From Bradyrhizobium sp. 139 (GTDB taxonomy: Bacteria; Pseudomonadota; Alphaproteobacteria; Rhizobiales; Xanthobacteraceae), in assembly GCF_023074175.1 (NCBI RefSeq), contig NZ_JADPKS010000073.1, positions 1 to 64,000 of the forward strand: a DNA stretch of 64,000 nucleotides. The letters run 5' to 3'. The notes under the pieces are model-generated. The model was not told the DNA's origin, did not search any database, and was given only the letters and a program-made list of their open reading frames with translations. Both the position numbers and the translations under genes were made by a program. Below, one piece after another: positions 1 through 8,644 of this stretch; the first letter of the stretch is position 1; each line of letters starts with the position of its first letter.

Positions 1-197
1 TCGAACCCGTGATCGGCCATCTCAAAGCCGAGCATCGAATGGGCCGAAACTATCTCTGGTACCGCCAAGGCGACGCTGCCAACGCCATCCTCGCAGCTGC
101 CGGCTACAACTTCCGCCGCCTGATCCGCTGGCTCAGGCTTTTGTTGTGCCAGATACTCCTCGCCCTTATGGCAACGATTCAACCCGCTCCGGCTTAA
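1..197 (+). mobile_element. C-terminal fragment of an IS5-type DDE transposase
   Basis: The reading frame is open from the left edge of the window and ends at 197. The visible residues include EPVIGHLKAEHRMGRN and AGYNFRRLIRWLRLLL, which resemble the conserved C-terminal end of IS5/IS4-superfamily transposases, where a glutamate just before a GHLK-like stretch belongs to the DDE site. Only about 65 residues are present because the gene begins outside the window. Whether the element is complete cannot be judged. The 20-odd bases after the stop (198-220) probably contain the element's right end, but without the left end I cannot confirm an inverted repeat. Confidence 0.75.
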
Positions 198-219
198 AAC
201 CGGCGTTCTTCACGGACGA

Positions 220-849
220 CTAGGCGGCGCGGCTGCCGTACATGCTGGAGATGAGCTTCCAGCAGGTCGAGTTGAAGCTGAGCAAGGCGCGGCTGGCGGT
301 GAACGGTGCCGCTGCGAGCTCGGCGAGCTCGGCTTCAGGCGTCTTGGCTAAATCGATCGTGCCGGTCGATTCACCGTGCCGGAACTGCAAATGCGCCCCG
401 AACTTCCTAGCCAGCGCGCGCATGGCGTGATTTTCCGCGCCGGTGGTGATGCGCAGGCGCTTGTGGCCCTTCCAGCGCGCTTCCGCGATCAGCCGGCCGA
501 ACAGTACGGTGCCGACGTTCTGGCGGCGCGCCAAGGCTTCCACGCTGAAGGCAACCTCGGGCAGCGAATCGTGCTCCGGCGGATGCAGCTCGGCCGCACC
601 GCGGACCACGCCGTCGACGATATAGGCGACGATCACGGTACCGTCCTCGGCGCAGCGGGCGGCGTATCGCTCGATAAAACTGTCGTCGAGAAAGCCGTTG
701 AAACGGTCGTGCCGGCTCTCGGCATCGAGCCTTAGCAGGTGATCGCGCAAAAGCGGCAATTCTTCCTGCTGGCTCAGGGTCCGCACATAGCCCGGAACGG
801 GAGGCGTGCGGACGGTGTCTTCAAGTGCCAAATCTGCTTTGAGTGACAA
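220..849 (-). CDS. GNAT-family N-acetyltransferase
   Basis: This 209-residue protein has the layout of a GNAT acyl-CoA acyltransferase. A beta strand leading to AFSVEALARRQNVGTVLFGR (about 100-119) carries the acetyl-CoA-binding R/Q-x-x-G-x-G/A-like loop, and ENHAMRALARKFGA (about 139-152) is the usual segment following the second CoA-contacting helix. The substrate is unknown. It stands alone on the minus strand between the transposase tail and an oppositely regulated region. A Shine-Dalgarno AGGAG lies a few bases upstream of the ATG. The family assignment is firm at fold level only; protein, small-molecule and antibiotic acetylation cannot be distinguished. Confidence 0.8.
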   Translation of the reverse strand: MSLKADLALEDTVRTPPVPGYVRTLSQQEELPLLRDHLLRLDAESRHDRFNGFLDDSFIERYAARCAEDGTVIVAYIVDGVVRGAAELHPPEHDSLPEVAFSVEALARRQNVGTVLFGRLIAEARWKGHKRLRITTGAENHAMRALARKFGAHLQFRHGESTGTIDLAKTPEAELAELAAAPFTASRALLSFNSTCWKLISSMYGSRAA

Positions 850-875
850 GTCAAAACTCCTCTTGGTGTCCCTCG

Positions 876-903
876 AGGAGGCGTTCGAATCCCTAGGCCT
901 CCT
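876..903 (-). promoter_or_regulatory. Hairpin upstream of the GNAT gene
   Basis: A perfect 7-bp inverted repeat (AGGAGGC at 876-882 and GCCTCCT at 897-903) encloses a 14-base loop about 27-55 bases upstream of the GNAT start codon. In the transcript of that gene it would form a stem shortly before the ribosome-binding site. No U-tract follows on either strand, so a terminator is unlikely. A leader structure or a protein-binding palindrome are both possible. Confidence 0.3.
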
Positions 904-999
904 ATATTGTGCATCGCAGCAAATTTTTCAAGACGGGAACCTGATGAAGTTTCGGGCACCGGAAGCGACCAATTCGTTAACGAAATCAAGGTCCCGTAT

Positions 1000-1401
1000 T
1001 CATACGAGGACGAGCTGCGTCTGGGTCACCACGGCGACCAGCTTGCCGTCCTCGGTCTCCAACCGGGTGGTCCAGACTTGGGTCCGCCGTCCCCGATGGA
1101 CCGGTGTCGCGGTGGCGATGACCGTAGTTCCCTCCTTCGCCCCGCCGATGAAGTTGGTCTTGCTCTCCAGCGTCGTGGTGCCCTTGGCGTCCTCCGGCAG
1201 GTTGATCACGGTCGCCGCCGCGCCAACGGAATCCGCGAGCGCCATCACCGCGCCGCCGTGGATGGTGTGGTGGAGCGTGCAGAGATCGGGCCTGACCGTC
1301 ATCCGCGCCACCACGCGGTCCTTCCCGGCCTCGACGAACTCGACACCCTTGAGTTCGGCAAACGGCATCTTCATCGCTTTGAGTTTCTCCAGCGGCGTCA
1401 T
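1000..1401 (-). CDS. PaaI-type hotdog-fold thioesterase
   Basis: The protein has 133 residues from the ATG at 1401, which is preceded by GGAG at good spacing; an in-frame ATG at 1416 lacks this. It shows the PaaI/YbgC-like hotdog signature TIHGGAVMALADSVG (about 46-60), where HGG begins the central helix and the following acidic residue is catalytic in the family. Members hydrolyse acyl- or aryl-CoA thioesters in the cytoplasm. It lies 187 bases downstream of the kynureninase gene on the same strand, with repeat-like sequence between, so co-transcription with the kyn genes is possible but not shown. The substrate is not predictable. Confidence 0.85.
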   Translation of the reverse strand: MTPLEKLKAMKMPFAELKGVEFVEAGKDRVVARMTVRPDLCTLHHTIHGGAVMALADSVGAAATVINLPEDAKGTTTLESKTNFIGGAKEGTTVIATATPVHRGRRTQVWTTRLETEDGKLVAVVTQTQLVLV

Positions 1402-1588
1402 CGGATCTCCTCTCAATTCATTGTTGTCTCAGCGTGAATTGCTTCGCGCGGCAAAGCAATGACGTCCGAGGTAATGGCCTGCTGACATCGGTCATCCGGC
1501 CGTACGCGATGGCCGCATCGTCGAGATCAAGTCGCCGGTGTTTCGTCGCAAGGGCTCCTCGCAATGACGCCTGGAGAGACGCCCCTCC

Positions 1589-2797
1589 TCACGTCACCGC
1601 ATTCACGACTTGGTACTCCGGCCGTCGCCACACCTCCCCTACGATCACCTCCTCGATGATCCCGGCCGCCTTCAGCACTTCGCTCTCCCCAATATACAGC
1701 GGCGTAATCCCGAACCTCATGATGTCGGGTGCGCGGAAATCGCCGATGACGCCTCCAGCAATCAGCGCCTGCATGGCGGCGTAGCCGCCGTCGAAGGCGA
1801 AGGAGACTTGTGAACCGCGACGCTCGTGCGCGCGCGGGGTGACGAGCTTGAGCTCCGGGCAGCGGCGTTCGACCTCGGCGATCAGGAGATCGCCGATCGC
1901 CAGCGAGCGCGCGCGGACCTCCGCGATGTCGACCCTGTCCCAGATGTCGAGCGAGGCCTCCAGCGCCGCCATTGCCAGCACCGGCGGGGTGCCGACGCGC
2001 ATGCGCTCGACGCCGCCTGCAGCCGCATAGGCGAGTTCGAACGCAAACGGTTTTGCGTGGCCCATCCAGCCGGACAGAGCAGCGCGCGCGCTGTCGGCAT
2101 GGCGCGGCGCGACATAGAGGAAGGCCGGCGCGCCGGGGCCGGCGTTGAGGTATTTGTAGGTGCAGCCGGCGGCGAAATCGGCACCGCAGCCAGCCAGATC
2201 GACCGGCAGCGCGCCGGCCGAATGCGCGAGGTCCCAGACAGTGACGATGCCGAGCGCATGCGCCTTCGCCGTCAGCTTCGCCATGTCGTGGCGCCGTCCG
2301 GTGCGGTAGTCGACCTCGGTGATGTAGAGGACAGCGACCTCCTCCGACAGCGCGGCCTCGATCGCCTCCGGCGCTACCAGGCGCAATTGATGGCCGCGGC
2401 CGAGCGTCGCGATCAGGCCCTCGGCCATGTAGAGATCGGTCGGAAAGTTTCCGGTGTCGGACAGAACGACCTTGCGCGACGCGTTCATGTCGAGCGCGGC
2501 GGCAAGTGCCTGATAGACTTTGAGCGACAGCGTATCTCCGACCATCACGGAGCCGGCTTCCGCGCCGATCAGGCGCGCGATGCGATCGCCGACACGGCGC
2601 GGCTGGACATACCAGTCCGCACTGTTCCAGGCGCGGATCAGCTCGTTGCCCCATTCGGCGGTGATGACGCGGTTGACGCGCTCGACAACGCCAAGCGGCA
2701 GCGCGCCGAGCGAATTGCCGTCAAGATAGATCACGCCATCGGGCAAATGAAACAAGGCCCTGGTGTCGTCATAGACACGAAGCTTGGTCATAGGCAT
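1589..2797 (-). CDS. kynU: Kynureninase
   Basis: This PLP enzyme cleaves kynurenine to anthranilate and alanine, the third step of tryptophan breakdown. The 402-residue sequence (start at 2797, alternative ATG at 2791) contains IYLDGNSLGALP (about 23-34), the cofactor-binding aspartate segment VWDLAHSAGALPVD (187-200) and the lysine motif CTYKYLNAGPG with Lys215 as the expected Schiff-base residue. Length and motifs are those of bacterial KynU. Its start lies two bases after the kynA stop, so the two are translationally linked. No 3-hydroxylase (KynMO) gene is nearby, which favours the anthranilate branch over NAD synthesis. Confidence 0.95.
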   Translation of the reverse strand: MPMTKLRVYDDTRALFHLPDGVIYLDGNSLGALPLGVVERVNRVITAEWGNELIRAWNSADWYVQPRRVGDRIARLIGAEAGSVMVGDTLSLKVYQALAAALDMNASRKVVLSDTGNFPTDLYMAEGLIATLGRGHQLRLVAPEAIEAALSEEVAVLYITEVDYRTGRRHDMAKLTAKAHALGIVTVWDLAHSAGALPVDLAGCGADFAAGCTYKYLNAGPGAPAFLYVAPRHADSARAALSGWMGHAKPFAFELAYAAAGGVERMRVGTPPVLAMAALEASLDIWDRVDIAEVRARSLAIGDLLIAEVERRCPELKLVTPRAHERRGSQVSFAFDGGYAAMQALIAGGVIGDFRAPDIMRFGITPLYIGESEVLKAAGIIEEVIVGEVWRRPEYQVVNAVT

Positions 2798-2799
2798 CT

Positions 2800-3639
2800 C
2801 TACAGAACCGTGCGCACGCGCCAGAGTTCGGGGAACAGCTCGACCTCCAGCATGCGCTTGAGATAGCTGACGCCGCCGGTGCCGCCGGTGCCACGCTTGA
2901 AGCCGATGACGCGCTCGACCGTCGTGACATGGTTGAAGCGCCAGCGGCGGAAGTAGTCCTCGAAATCGACCAGCTTCTCGGCAAGCTCGTAGAGCATCCA
3001 GTGCGTCGCCGGCGCCTCGTAGACAATACGCCAGGCCTGCAGCACGCCCTCGTTGAAGCTGTGGGTCTCGCGAACGTCGCGCGCCAGCACGGCCGCAGGC
3101 ATCTTGAGCCCGCTGCGGTCGGCCAGCCGCAGCACCTCGTCGTACAGGCTTGGCGTCGCAAGCTCGGCTTCGAGCAGCGTGGTCGTTTCCACATCGTGCG
3201 CGTGCGGCTTGAGCATGGCATGGTTGCGGTTGCCGAGCAGAAATTCGATCAGCCTGTACTGACGCGACTGGAAGCCCGAGGACTGGCCAAGCTGCGAGCG
3301 GAAGCGCGTGTACTCGCTGGGCGTCATCGTGCGCAGCACATCCCAGGCGCCGTTGAGCTGCTCGAAAATGCGCGACATCCGCGCCAGCATCTTCATCGCA
3401 GGCTGCACCTCGTCCCGCGAGATTGCGCGGCGCGCGGCGCTGAGCTCGTGGATGGCAAGCCGCATCCACAACTCGGTGGTCTGATGCTGGATGATGAACA
3501 GCATCTCGTCATGCGCTTTCGACAGCGGATGCTGCGCGCCGAGGATCGCATCCAGCGCCAGATAGTTGCCGTAGGACATGCGCCGGGCGAAATCGGTCTC
3601 GGCGCCTTCGCTTGCAGGATCGTAATCGCTGGACGTCAT
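2800..3639 (-). CDS. kynA: Tryptophan 2,3-dioxygenase
   Basis: This haem dioxygenase opens the indole ring of L-tryptophan to give N-formylkynurenine. The 279-residue protein carries [13 protein letters not shown] (about 48-60), whose histidine sits over the substrate in the family, and near the C-terminus [11 protein letters not shown] with the expected haem-ligating histidine, then [11 protein letters not shown]. Start at ATG 3639 (MTSSDYD); the frame is open further upstream but that part has no family resemblance. It lies between the formamidase and kynU genes on the same strand and matches the usual length of bacterial KynA. Confidence 0.96.
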   Translation of the reverse strand: MTSSDYDPASEGAETDFARRMSYGNYLALDAILGAQHPLSKAHDEMLFIIQHQTTELWMRLAIHELSAARRAISRDEVQPAMKMLARMSRIFEQLNGAWDVLRTMTPSEYTRFRSQLGQSSGFQSRQYRLIEFLLGNRNHAMLKPHAHDVETTTLLEAELATPSLYDEVLRLADRSGLKMPAAVLARDVRETHSFNEGVLQAWRIVYEAPATHWMLYELAEKLVDFEDYFRRWRFNHVTTVERVIGFKRGTGGTGGVSYLKRMLEVELFPELWRVRTVL

Positions 3640-3677
3640 GACAGGCCCTCTCGATCGATCATCCTTTTGGCCACGGT

Positions 3678-4487
3678 TCAGTCGAGACCGACCAGGCGCG
3701 CCGTGATCGGCGACGACGGATCCTTCAGCCCGTCGATCACGGTGAAATGGTTCAGCCCGGGATCGACGACGAGGCGCGTCGGCACGTCGAAACCGGTCCA
3801 GACATTGGCCATCAGGTCGGACTGGCGGATGAATTCCGGCCGCTCGCCGCCGCCCACCCATGCGGTCAGAGGCGAATACCCGCGCGGCAGATGCAGCGCC
3901 GCGCTTTCGAGCGTCGCCTCCTCCATGGTCATGCGCAGCGTCTCATTCATCTTTGTCTTCAAGAGCGGGCGCAGATCGTGGAGGCCGCTGATCGAGAGCG
4001 TTCCGGCGATGCGATTGTAGACGGCGGGCTCGAGCCCGCTGTCGTCACAGAGCATGCGCATGACGAGATGGCCGCCGGCGGAGTGGCCGGCGAGCCGGAT
4101 CGGGCCTGTGACGAGCGAGGCCGCCTTGGCGATGGCGGCAGTGATCTCAGCGGTGATGTCCGAAATGCGCGCCGCGGGCGTCAGCGTGTAGCTCGGCAGC
4201 GCCACGGTCCAGCCGTGATGCCGCGCGCCTTCGGCAAGATCAGTCCATATCGACTTGTCGAAGCGCATCCAGTAGCCGCCGTGCACGAAGACGACGAGGC
4301 CCTTGCTGTCGCCATCGGGCAGGATGAGATCGAGGCGCTGGCGCCCACCCGAGCCATAAGCGATGTCTGGACGGAAATCCTTCAGCCCGGCGCGGTAAGC
4401 CGCCGCCCGCTCCGCCCATTGCGCCGGCATCTTGTCCGAGCCCGGGATATGGGCCGAATTGGCATAAGCATCATCCCAATCGCGCAT
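3678..4487 (-). CDS. Alpha/beta-hydrolase, probable kynurenine formamidase
   Basis: The 269-residue protein has the oxyanion-hole motif HGGYW (69-73) and the nucleophile elbow GHSAG (Ser136) of the arylformamidase/HSL-like alpha/beta hydrolases. Eukaryotic-type kynurenine formamidases share this HGG-W plus GHSAG pattern, whereas the classical bacterial KynB is an unrelated metal enzyme. Its position as first gene of the operon before kynA and kynU supports hydrolysis of N-formylkynurenine to kynurenine. The start at 4487 has GGGAG about seven bases upstream; the in-frame codon at 4514 does not. The specific substrate is inferred from context. Confidence 0.82.
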   Translation of the reverse strand: MRDWDDAYANSAHIPGSDKMPAQWAERAAAYRAGLKDFRPDIAYGSGGRQRLDLILPDGDSKGLVVFVHGGYWMRFDKSIWTDLAEGARHHGWTVALPSYTLTPAARISDITAEITAAIAKAASLVTGPIRLAGHSAGGHLVMRMLCDDSGLEPAVYNRIAGTLSISGLHDLRPLLKTKMNETLRMTMEEATLESAALHLPRGYSPLTAWVGGGERPEFIRQSDLMANVWTGFDVPTRLVVDPGLNHFTVIDGLKDPSSPITARLVGLD

Positions 4488-4624
4488 CGCAACTCCCAAG
4501 GACTCAGCCCCCACGAACCGGCCGCCAGTCTGCCACCGGCGCGGCCGGCATCCTAGTCTTTATTTTAAGCTTAAAGTATTTGGATGCGCCTGTTTCGGGG
4601 CACCGAGTTGCCCTGACCGAAACG

Positions 4625-4720
4625 CCGTAGGGTAGGCAAAGCAAAGCATGCCCACCATGCAGAGCGCGAACTGCGAAAGATGGTGGGCATGGCGCAATAG
4701 CGCCTTTGCCCACCCTACGG
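4625..4720. repeat. Nested palindromic intergenic repeat
   Basis: Outer arms at about 4625-4642 (CCGTAGGGTAGGCAAAGC) and 4701-4720 (reverse complement of CCGTAGGGTGGGCAAAGG) enclose inner arms ATGCCCACCAT (4648-4658) and ATGGTGGGCAT (4680-4690). The whole can fold into one long cruciform or RNA hairpin between the formamidase promoter side and the M20 deacylase stop. Such CGTAGGGTGGGCAAAG palindromes are, from general knowledge, widely dispersed in Bradyrhizobium intergenic regions. Confidence 0.8.
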
Positions 4721-4728
4721 ATTGCGGC

Positions 4729-6006
4729 CTACGCCTTCTCCACCCCGCACCAATCCGCGATGAACAGCGCCATCGCCTTGGTCGACTTCTTCAGCGAGTC
4801 CAGATCGACATATTCGTTGAAGCCGTGCATCTCGCCGCCGCTCGCGCCGAAGCAGAGGCTCGGGATACCGTGGTTGAGGCCGTAGAAGCGGGTGTCGGTG
4901 AGCGCAGTGAAGACGAGGTCTTCGACTGCGCCCCCATAGACCTTATCGAACGCCTTGCCGAACGCGGCCTCCGGCGCGGCGGCATCCGTCAGTTCATAGC
5001 CTTCCGACAAAAAGCCCGACCATTCGATCTCTGGTGGATTGTTGGCGAGAAAGCGGTGGTTGCGCGCGGCAGCCGCAACGCAGGCCATGATTTCCTTCTG
5101 GTGGTCGGCGATCGACCAGCCCGGCAACACTGCGATCCGGCAATCGACGTCGCACCAGGCCGGCACGCTCGAGGCCCAGTCGCCGCCCTTGATAATGCCG
5201 GGGTTGAAGTTGATGGGATGGTTCAGCGTCTTGAAGTGCCGATCAGTTTTCGCGCGCTCGTTCCACTCGATCTCGAGTTTTTGCAGCGCCTGGATCAGAT
5301 GATAGGCCGCCATGATTGCGTTCGCGCCGGAGCCGGCGAAGGCAACGTGGGTAGGATGGCCCTTCACGCGCAGGCGAAACCAGATCACGCCGACCTGCGA
5401 GCGCACCATCTTGCCGCCGGTCGGCTCCGGGATGAAGCAGGCGTCCGCACGATAGCCGCGCTGCAATGTCGAGAGCGCGCCGACGCCGGTGCTCTCCTCC
5501 TCGATCACCGACTGGACGTGGATCCGCGCCGTCGGCTTGAGGCCCGCGGCCTTGATCGCATCGAGCGCATAGAGCGCGCCGATCGTGCCGGACTTCATGT
5601 CGCAGGCCCCGCGGCCGAACATCTTGCCGTCCTTGATGACGGGCGAAAATGGCGGGGTGTCCCACAGTTCCAGCGGCCCCGCGGGCACGACGTCGCAGTG
5701 TCCCTGAAGGATCAGCGATTTGCCGCCGTTCGTCTGCGGACGGTAGGTACCCACCACCGAGCGCGCCTTCGAAAAGTCGTGCTCGATCGGGCCGAAGCCG
5801 CGCAGATCCTTGAGATCGTCGACGTTGATGTGCCAGTCGTCGACCTCATAGCCGCGCGCGCGCAGGAGGTCGCCGATCATGTCCTGGCACGGCCCTTCCG
5901 CCCCGCGGGTCGAAGGGATCGCGACGAAATCGCGTGTGGTCGCAAGCTGGGCCTCGAAGCCGGCGTCGACGGCGTCAAGAATCCTCTGCTGTGTTTCGGT
6001 ATTCAT
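4729..6006 (-). CDS. M20-family deacylase (ArgE/DapE type)
   Basis: This is a 425-residue zinc amidohydrolase of the ArgE/DapE/CPG2 family. Metal and catalytic motifs are visible: GHCDVVPAG (102-110), GRGACDMKSG (131-140) and the EEE catalytic triplet (169-171), followed by the dimerisation lid and a late GLNHGIPSLCFG with a metal-binding histidine. Family members remove acyl groups from amino acids (N-acetylornithine, N-succinyl-diaminopimelate, carbamoyl or formyl amino acids). It is monocistronic here, between a palindromic repeat and the PNPOx-like gene, so context gives no substrate. It is longer than typical DapE (about 375) and matches catabolic or unassigned members. Confidence 0.88.
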   Translation of the reverse strand: MNTETQQRILDAVDAGFEAQLATTRDFVAIPSTRGAEGPCQDMIGDLLRARGYEVDDWHINVDDLKDLRGFGPIEHDFSKARSVVGTYRPQTNGGKSLILQGHCDVVPAGPLELWDTPPFSPVIKDGKMFGRGACDMKSGTIGALYALDAIKAAGLKPTARIHVQSVIEEESTGVGALSTLQRGYRADACFIPEPTGGKMVRSQVGVIWFRLRVKGHPTHVAFAGSGANAIMAAYHLIQALQKLEIEWNERAKTDRHFKTLNHPINFNPGIIKGGDWASSVPAWCDVDCRIAVLPGWSIADHQKEIMACVAAAARNHRFLANNPPEIEWSGFLSEGYELTDAAAPEAAFGKAFDKVYGGAVEDLVFTALTDTRFYGLNHGIPSLCFGASGGEMHGFNEYVDLDSLKKSTKAMALFIADWCGVEKA

Positions 6007-6058
6007 CAGGCAACTCCAGGCATTCGAATAGTCCAGGGAGCGCGCAAGCTAGCCGATT

Positions 6059-6784
6059 TCAGCCGTTCGGGTACTCCACAAAATAAGCATCCCGCAATGC
6101 ATCTTCGAGCAGCCGGCCTTCCGAATAGCCGTCCAGCGTCGCAGGCCGGCTCACGCCGTCGAGCAGGCGCGGGCAAGGCTCGGGCGCGCCGAGCACGGTA
6201 CGGACCGGAATGCGCTCGGCATAGATCGGCAACGCGTAGTCTTCGTCGTCATCGGCGACACCCTTGGCGCGGACTTTGGCCGAGGCCTCCTCGATCTCCA
6301 TCGCGATGAAGGAGGTCGCCTTGATCTCCTGCGTGTTGCTCTGACGCAGGCTCGCGGTGCGGTCCGGGAAGAAGCGATCGACCATCGCGATCACTGCCCG
6401 CTCCTTCTCCTCGGGATCGGTGACGAGATAGGCGGAACCGAACGCCATCACGGCGCGGTAATCGGCGGAATGGTTGAAGCCGCAGCGCGCCAGCACCAGG
6501 CTGTCGAGATGGGCGACCGTCAGACAGACGCGCTCGCCCTTGGTCTGGTTGCGCAGCATGCGACTGGCGCTGCTCCCATGCCAATACAGCTTTGTCCCCT
6601 CGCGCCAGAAAAAGGTCGGCGTGCAATAGGGCTGGCCATCGATGACGTAGGACACGTGGCAGAGCATCGAGGAATCCAGGATGCGATGAACGGTGTCGTG
6701 ATCGTAGAAGCCGCGGTCGTGACGGCGCTTGACCTGGTTGCGCGTTGACGTCGGATAGGAATGTTGGCTCTCAGTCTGGCTCAC
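6059..6784 (-). CDS. PNPOx-like flavin/nucleotide-binding protein
   Basis: This 241-residue protein belongs to the split-barrel FMN-binding pyridoxamine-phosphate-oxidase-like group. Supporting segments are HRILDSSMLCHVSYVIDGQP, then FFWREGTKLYWHGSSASRM and VCLTVAHLDSLVLAR, the usual order in the short NimA/PNPOx-like proteins. The start is the GTG at 6784, with AGGAG six bases before it. It is divergent from a MocR/PdxR-type regulator with 75 bases between start codons, a common arrangement for a regulator and its target. It is probably not the canonical PdxH, and its true substrate (B6 vitamer, flavin or nitro compound) is open. Confidence 0.85.
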   Translation of the reverse strand: MSQTESQHSYPTSTRNQVKRRHDRGFYDHDTVHRILDSSMLCHVSYVIDGQPYCTPTFFWREGTKLYWHGSSASRMLRNQTKGERVCLTVAHLDSLVLARCGFNHSADYRAVMAFGSAYLVTDPEEKERAVIAMVDRFFPDRTASLRQSNTQEIKATSFIAMEIEEASAKVRAKGVADDDEDYALPIYAERIPVRTVLGAPEPCPRLLDGVSRPATLDGYSEGRLLEDALRDAYFVEYPNG

Positions 6785-6802
6785 GACCGCTCCTGTCGGG
6801 AT

Positions 6803-6882
6803 TGGAACAATTCCAGAGCAGTTGTAGCGGCCGATTTGGTCTGCGATAGTGCCAATTCCATGCAAAAAATTCCAACCAATTC
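6803..6882. promoter_or_regulatory. AATTCCA repeat array in a divergent promoter
   Basis: The heptamer AATTCCA occurs at 6809-6815, 6854-6860 and 6868-6874, with a partial copy at 6878-6882. The first copy is also half of a 5-3-5 palindrome (TGGAA at 6803-6807, TTCCA at 6811-6815). The array covers the space between the PNPOx-like gene and the MocR regulator and runs into the regulator's first codons. MocR/PdxR regulators are known to bind repeated short half-sites in such spacers, so this is a candidate autoregulatory operator. That role is inferred. Confidence 0.45.
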
Positions 6883-8329
6883 TCCCTCGCCCGCCAAGGC
6901 CGAGCTGGCGCTCGACCTCACCGGTCCGCACATCACGGCCGGCGCCTCCGTTGCGCACCGATTGTATCAGGCGCTATGCGAGATGATCGTCTCCGGTCTC
7001 GTCAAGCCCGGCGAGCCGCTGCCGCCATCGCGGACCCTCGCGAAGCAAGCGGGCTTCCGCCGCAACGCCGTCGTCACCGCCTATGAACGGCTGATCGCCG
7101 ACGGTTTTGCCGACGCGACCGTTGGCTCCGGAACGTTCGTTGCCGCGCGCATCCCCGCGCGCGCCGCCGAGCCGAAGAAGCCGAAGGCCGTCGTCGAAGC
7201 ACCGCGGCAGGGCGCGTTCTCGCTCGGCTGCACCCATATCGACGAGCGCGCGGTGCAGCGCTTCCGCGCCTTTGTCGGGCGGCGCATGCGCGCGTTCGGG
7301 CCTGAGCATCTGCACTATGGCGATCCGCGCGGCAGCCGCGAGTTGCGTGCCGCAATCGCCGATCATCTGTTGTCGGCGCGCGGCCTGCGCTGCGATCCCG
7401 ATCAGATCATGCTGACATCGGGCACGCTGCATGCGCTACGCATCGTGCTGAGTGCGATCCTGAGGCCCAACGACCAGGTCTGGTGCGAGGACCCGGGTTA
7501 CCCCGCCGCACGCAAGACCATCGCGCATTGCGGCTATCGCGCCGTGCCCGTTCCAGTCGACGCGCATGGGATGCGTATCGCCAAAGGCCGCACTGCGGCA
7601 CCCACTGCGCGCGCGGCCTATGTGACGCCGTCGCATCAGTTTCCGCTGGGCGTGCAGATGTCGATGCCGCGGCGGCTCGAGTTGCTCGACTGGGCCAGGC
7701 AGGCCGGCGCCTTCGTGCTGGAGGACGATTACGACAGCGAATTCCGCTATGACGGCGCGCCGCTGATGTCGCTTGCCGGCATCGATCATCTCCAGCGCGT
7801 GATCTATATGGGCACCTTCGCCAAGACGCTGTTTCCGGGCCTGCGCATCGGCTATTGCGCCCTGCCCGAGCGCCTGATTGCGGACGTGACGGCCGCGCGC
7901 GCTGCGCTCGACCGGTTTCCCGGCACGCTGATGGAAGGCGCGGTGGCCGACATGCTCAATTCCGGCGCGTTCGCCGCGAACCTGAAGCGCGTGCGAAAAC
8001 GCTATCGCGAGGCGCGGGATGCGCTGGCCGAGACGCTGGAAGCAGCATCCGACGGCGCGCTGTCGGTGCCGGTGCCGTCGCAAGGGCTGCACCTCGTCGC
8101 CCGGTTCGATCCGTCGGTCGATCTTGCGGTCGCAGCACAGGCGAAGCAGGCCGCCGGCGCGGAAGGCTGGCTGCTCGCGGACACCTATTCGCGCGCAAGC
8201 CCCCTGCCTGGTTTCGTGCTGGGATTTTCGGGGCACCCGGTTCCCGGGCTTATCGCGTCCGCCAAACAGCTCGCCCGGGAATCGCGTGCCGCCATGCGCG
8301 CCGCGAGCAAATCGGCCCGGCGGGCGTGA
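6860..8329 (+). CDS. MocR/PdxR-type GntR regulator with aminotransferase domain
   Basis: This 489-residue protein has an N-terminal winged-helix GntR domain (about 28-95, including PLPPSRTLAKQAGFRRNAVV) joined to a class I aminotransferase-like domain. The expected PLP lysine lies in GTFAKTLFPGLRIGY at about residue 322. Proteins of this build sense pyridoxal phosphate or amino compounds and regulate adjacent genes. The start at 6860 (MQKIPTNS) is chosen because the frame upstream lies in the divergent promoter. Its divergent neighbour is a PNPOx-like protein, which suggests a link to vitamin B6, but PdxR-specific function is not proven. Confidence 0.9.
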   Translation: MQKIPTNSPSPAKAELALDLTGPHITAGASVAHRLYQALCEMIVSGLVKPGEPLPPSRTLAKQAGFRRNAVVTAYERLIADGFADATVGSGTFVAARIPARAAEPKKPKAVVEAPRQGAFSLGCTHIDERAVQRFRAFVGRRMRAFGPEHLHYGDPRGSRELRAAIADHLLSARGLRCDPDQIMLTSGTLHALRIVLSAILRPNDQVWCEDPGYPAARKTIAHCGYRAVPVPVDAHGMRIAKGRTAAPTARAAYVTPSHQFPLGVQMSMPRRLELLDWARQAGAFVLEDDYDSEFRYDGAPLMSLAGIDHLQRVIYMGTFAKTLFPGLRIGYCALPERLIADVTAARAALDRFPGTLMEGAVADMLNSGAFAANLKRVRKRYREARDALAETLEAASDGALSVPVPSQGLHLVARFDPSVDLAVAAQAKQAAGAEGWLLADTYSRASPLPGFVLGFSGHPVPGLIASAKQLARESRAAMRAASKSARRA

Positions 8330-8395
8330 CGAAGTTCACTATCAGAATCGCCAGGTGATCCCTACATTGCGGCATCGATCCCGGGACCTTTCGCC

Positions 8396-8641
8396 ATGCG
8401 TCTACGCCGTGCTGCCCGCCTCTCGCTCCTGATCTCCATCGCGCTCACCACGACGGCGCACGCCGTCACTATCGGCCGTGAACAGGACATCGTCGATCTC
8501 AAGCTCGGCCAGCGCGTGCAAGTAGATGACGGAACCTGCCCCGCCGGACAGGTCAAGGAAGTGCGCGGTGCGAAAATGACCGAAAAGGGCGTGGCGCGGA
8601 CCAGTGCCTGCGTGCCGCGCTACGGTCCGAAATCGAAGTGA
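8396..8641 (+). CDS. Small exported protein
   Basis: This encodes 81 residues starting with a clear signal peptide (MRLRRAARLSLLISIALTTTA, cleavage after AHA near residue 23). The mature part of about 58 residues has two cysteines, in DGTCPAGQVKE and RTSACVPRYG, that could form a disulphide in the periplasm. I do not recognise a characterised family. It is convergent with the next exported protein, only three bases apart. Composition fits the neighbouring genes, so it looks like a genuine small gene. Confidence 0.7.
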   Translation: MRLRRAARLSLLISIALTTTAHAVTIGREQDIVDLKLGQRVQVDDGTCPAGQVKEVRGAKMTEKGVARTSACVPRYGPKSK

Positions 8642-8644
8642 TGG

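Noticed and set aside
4625-4720. Palindrome considered as a terminator of the formamidase or M20 gene
   Set aside because: It has no T-tract on either strand, it is not downstream of the formamidase gene, and it looks like a dispersed repeat; a role in transcript ending is still possible for neither gene as seen.
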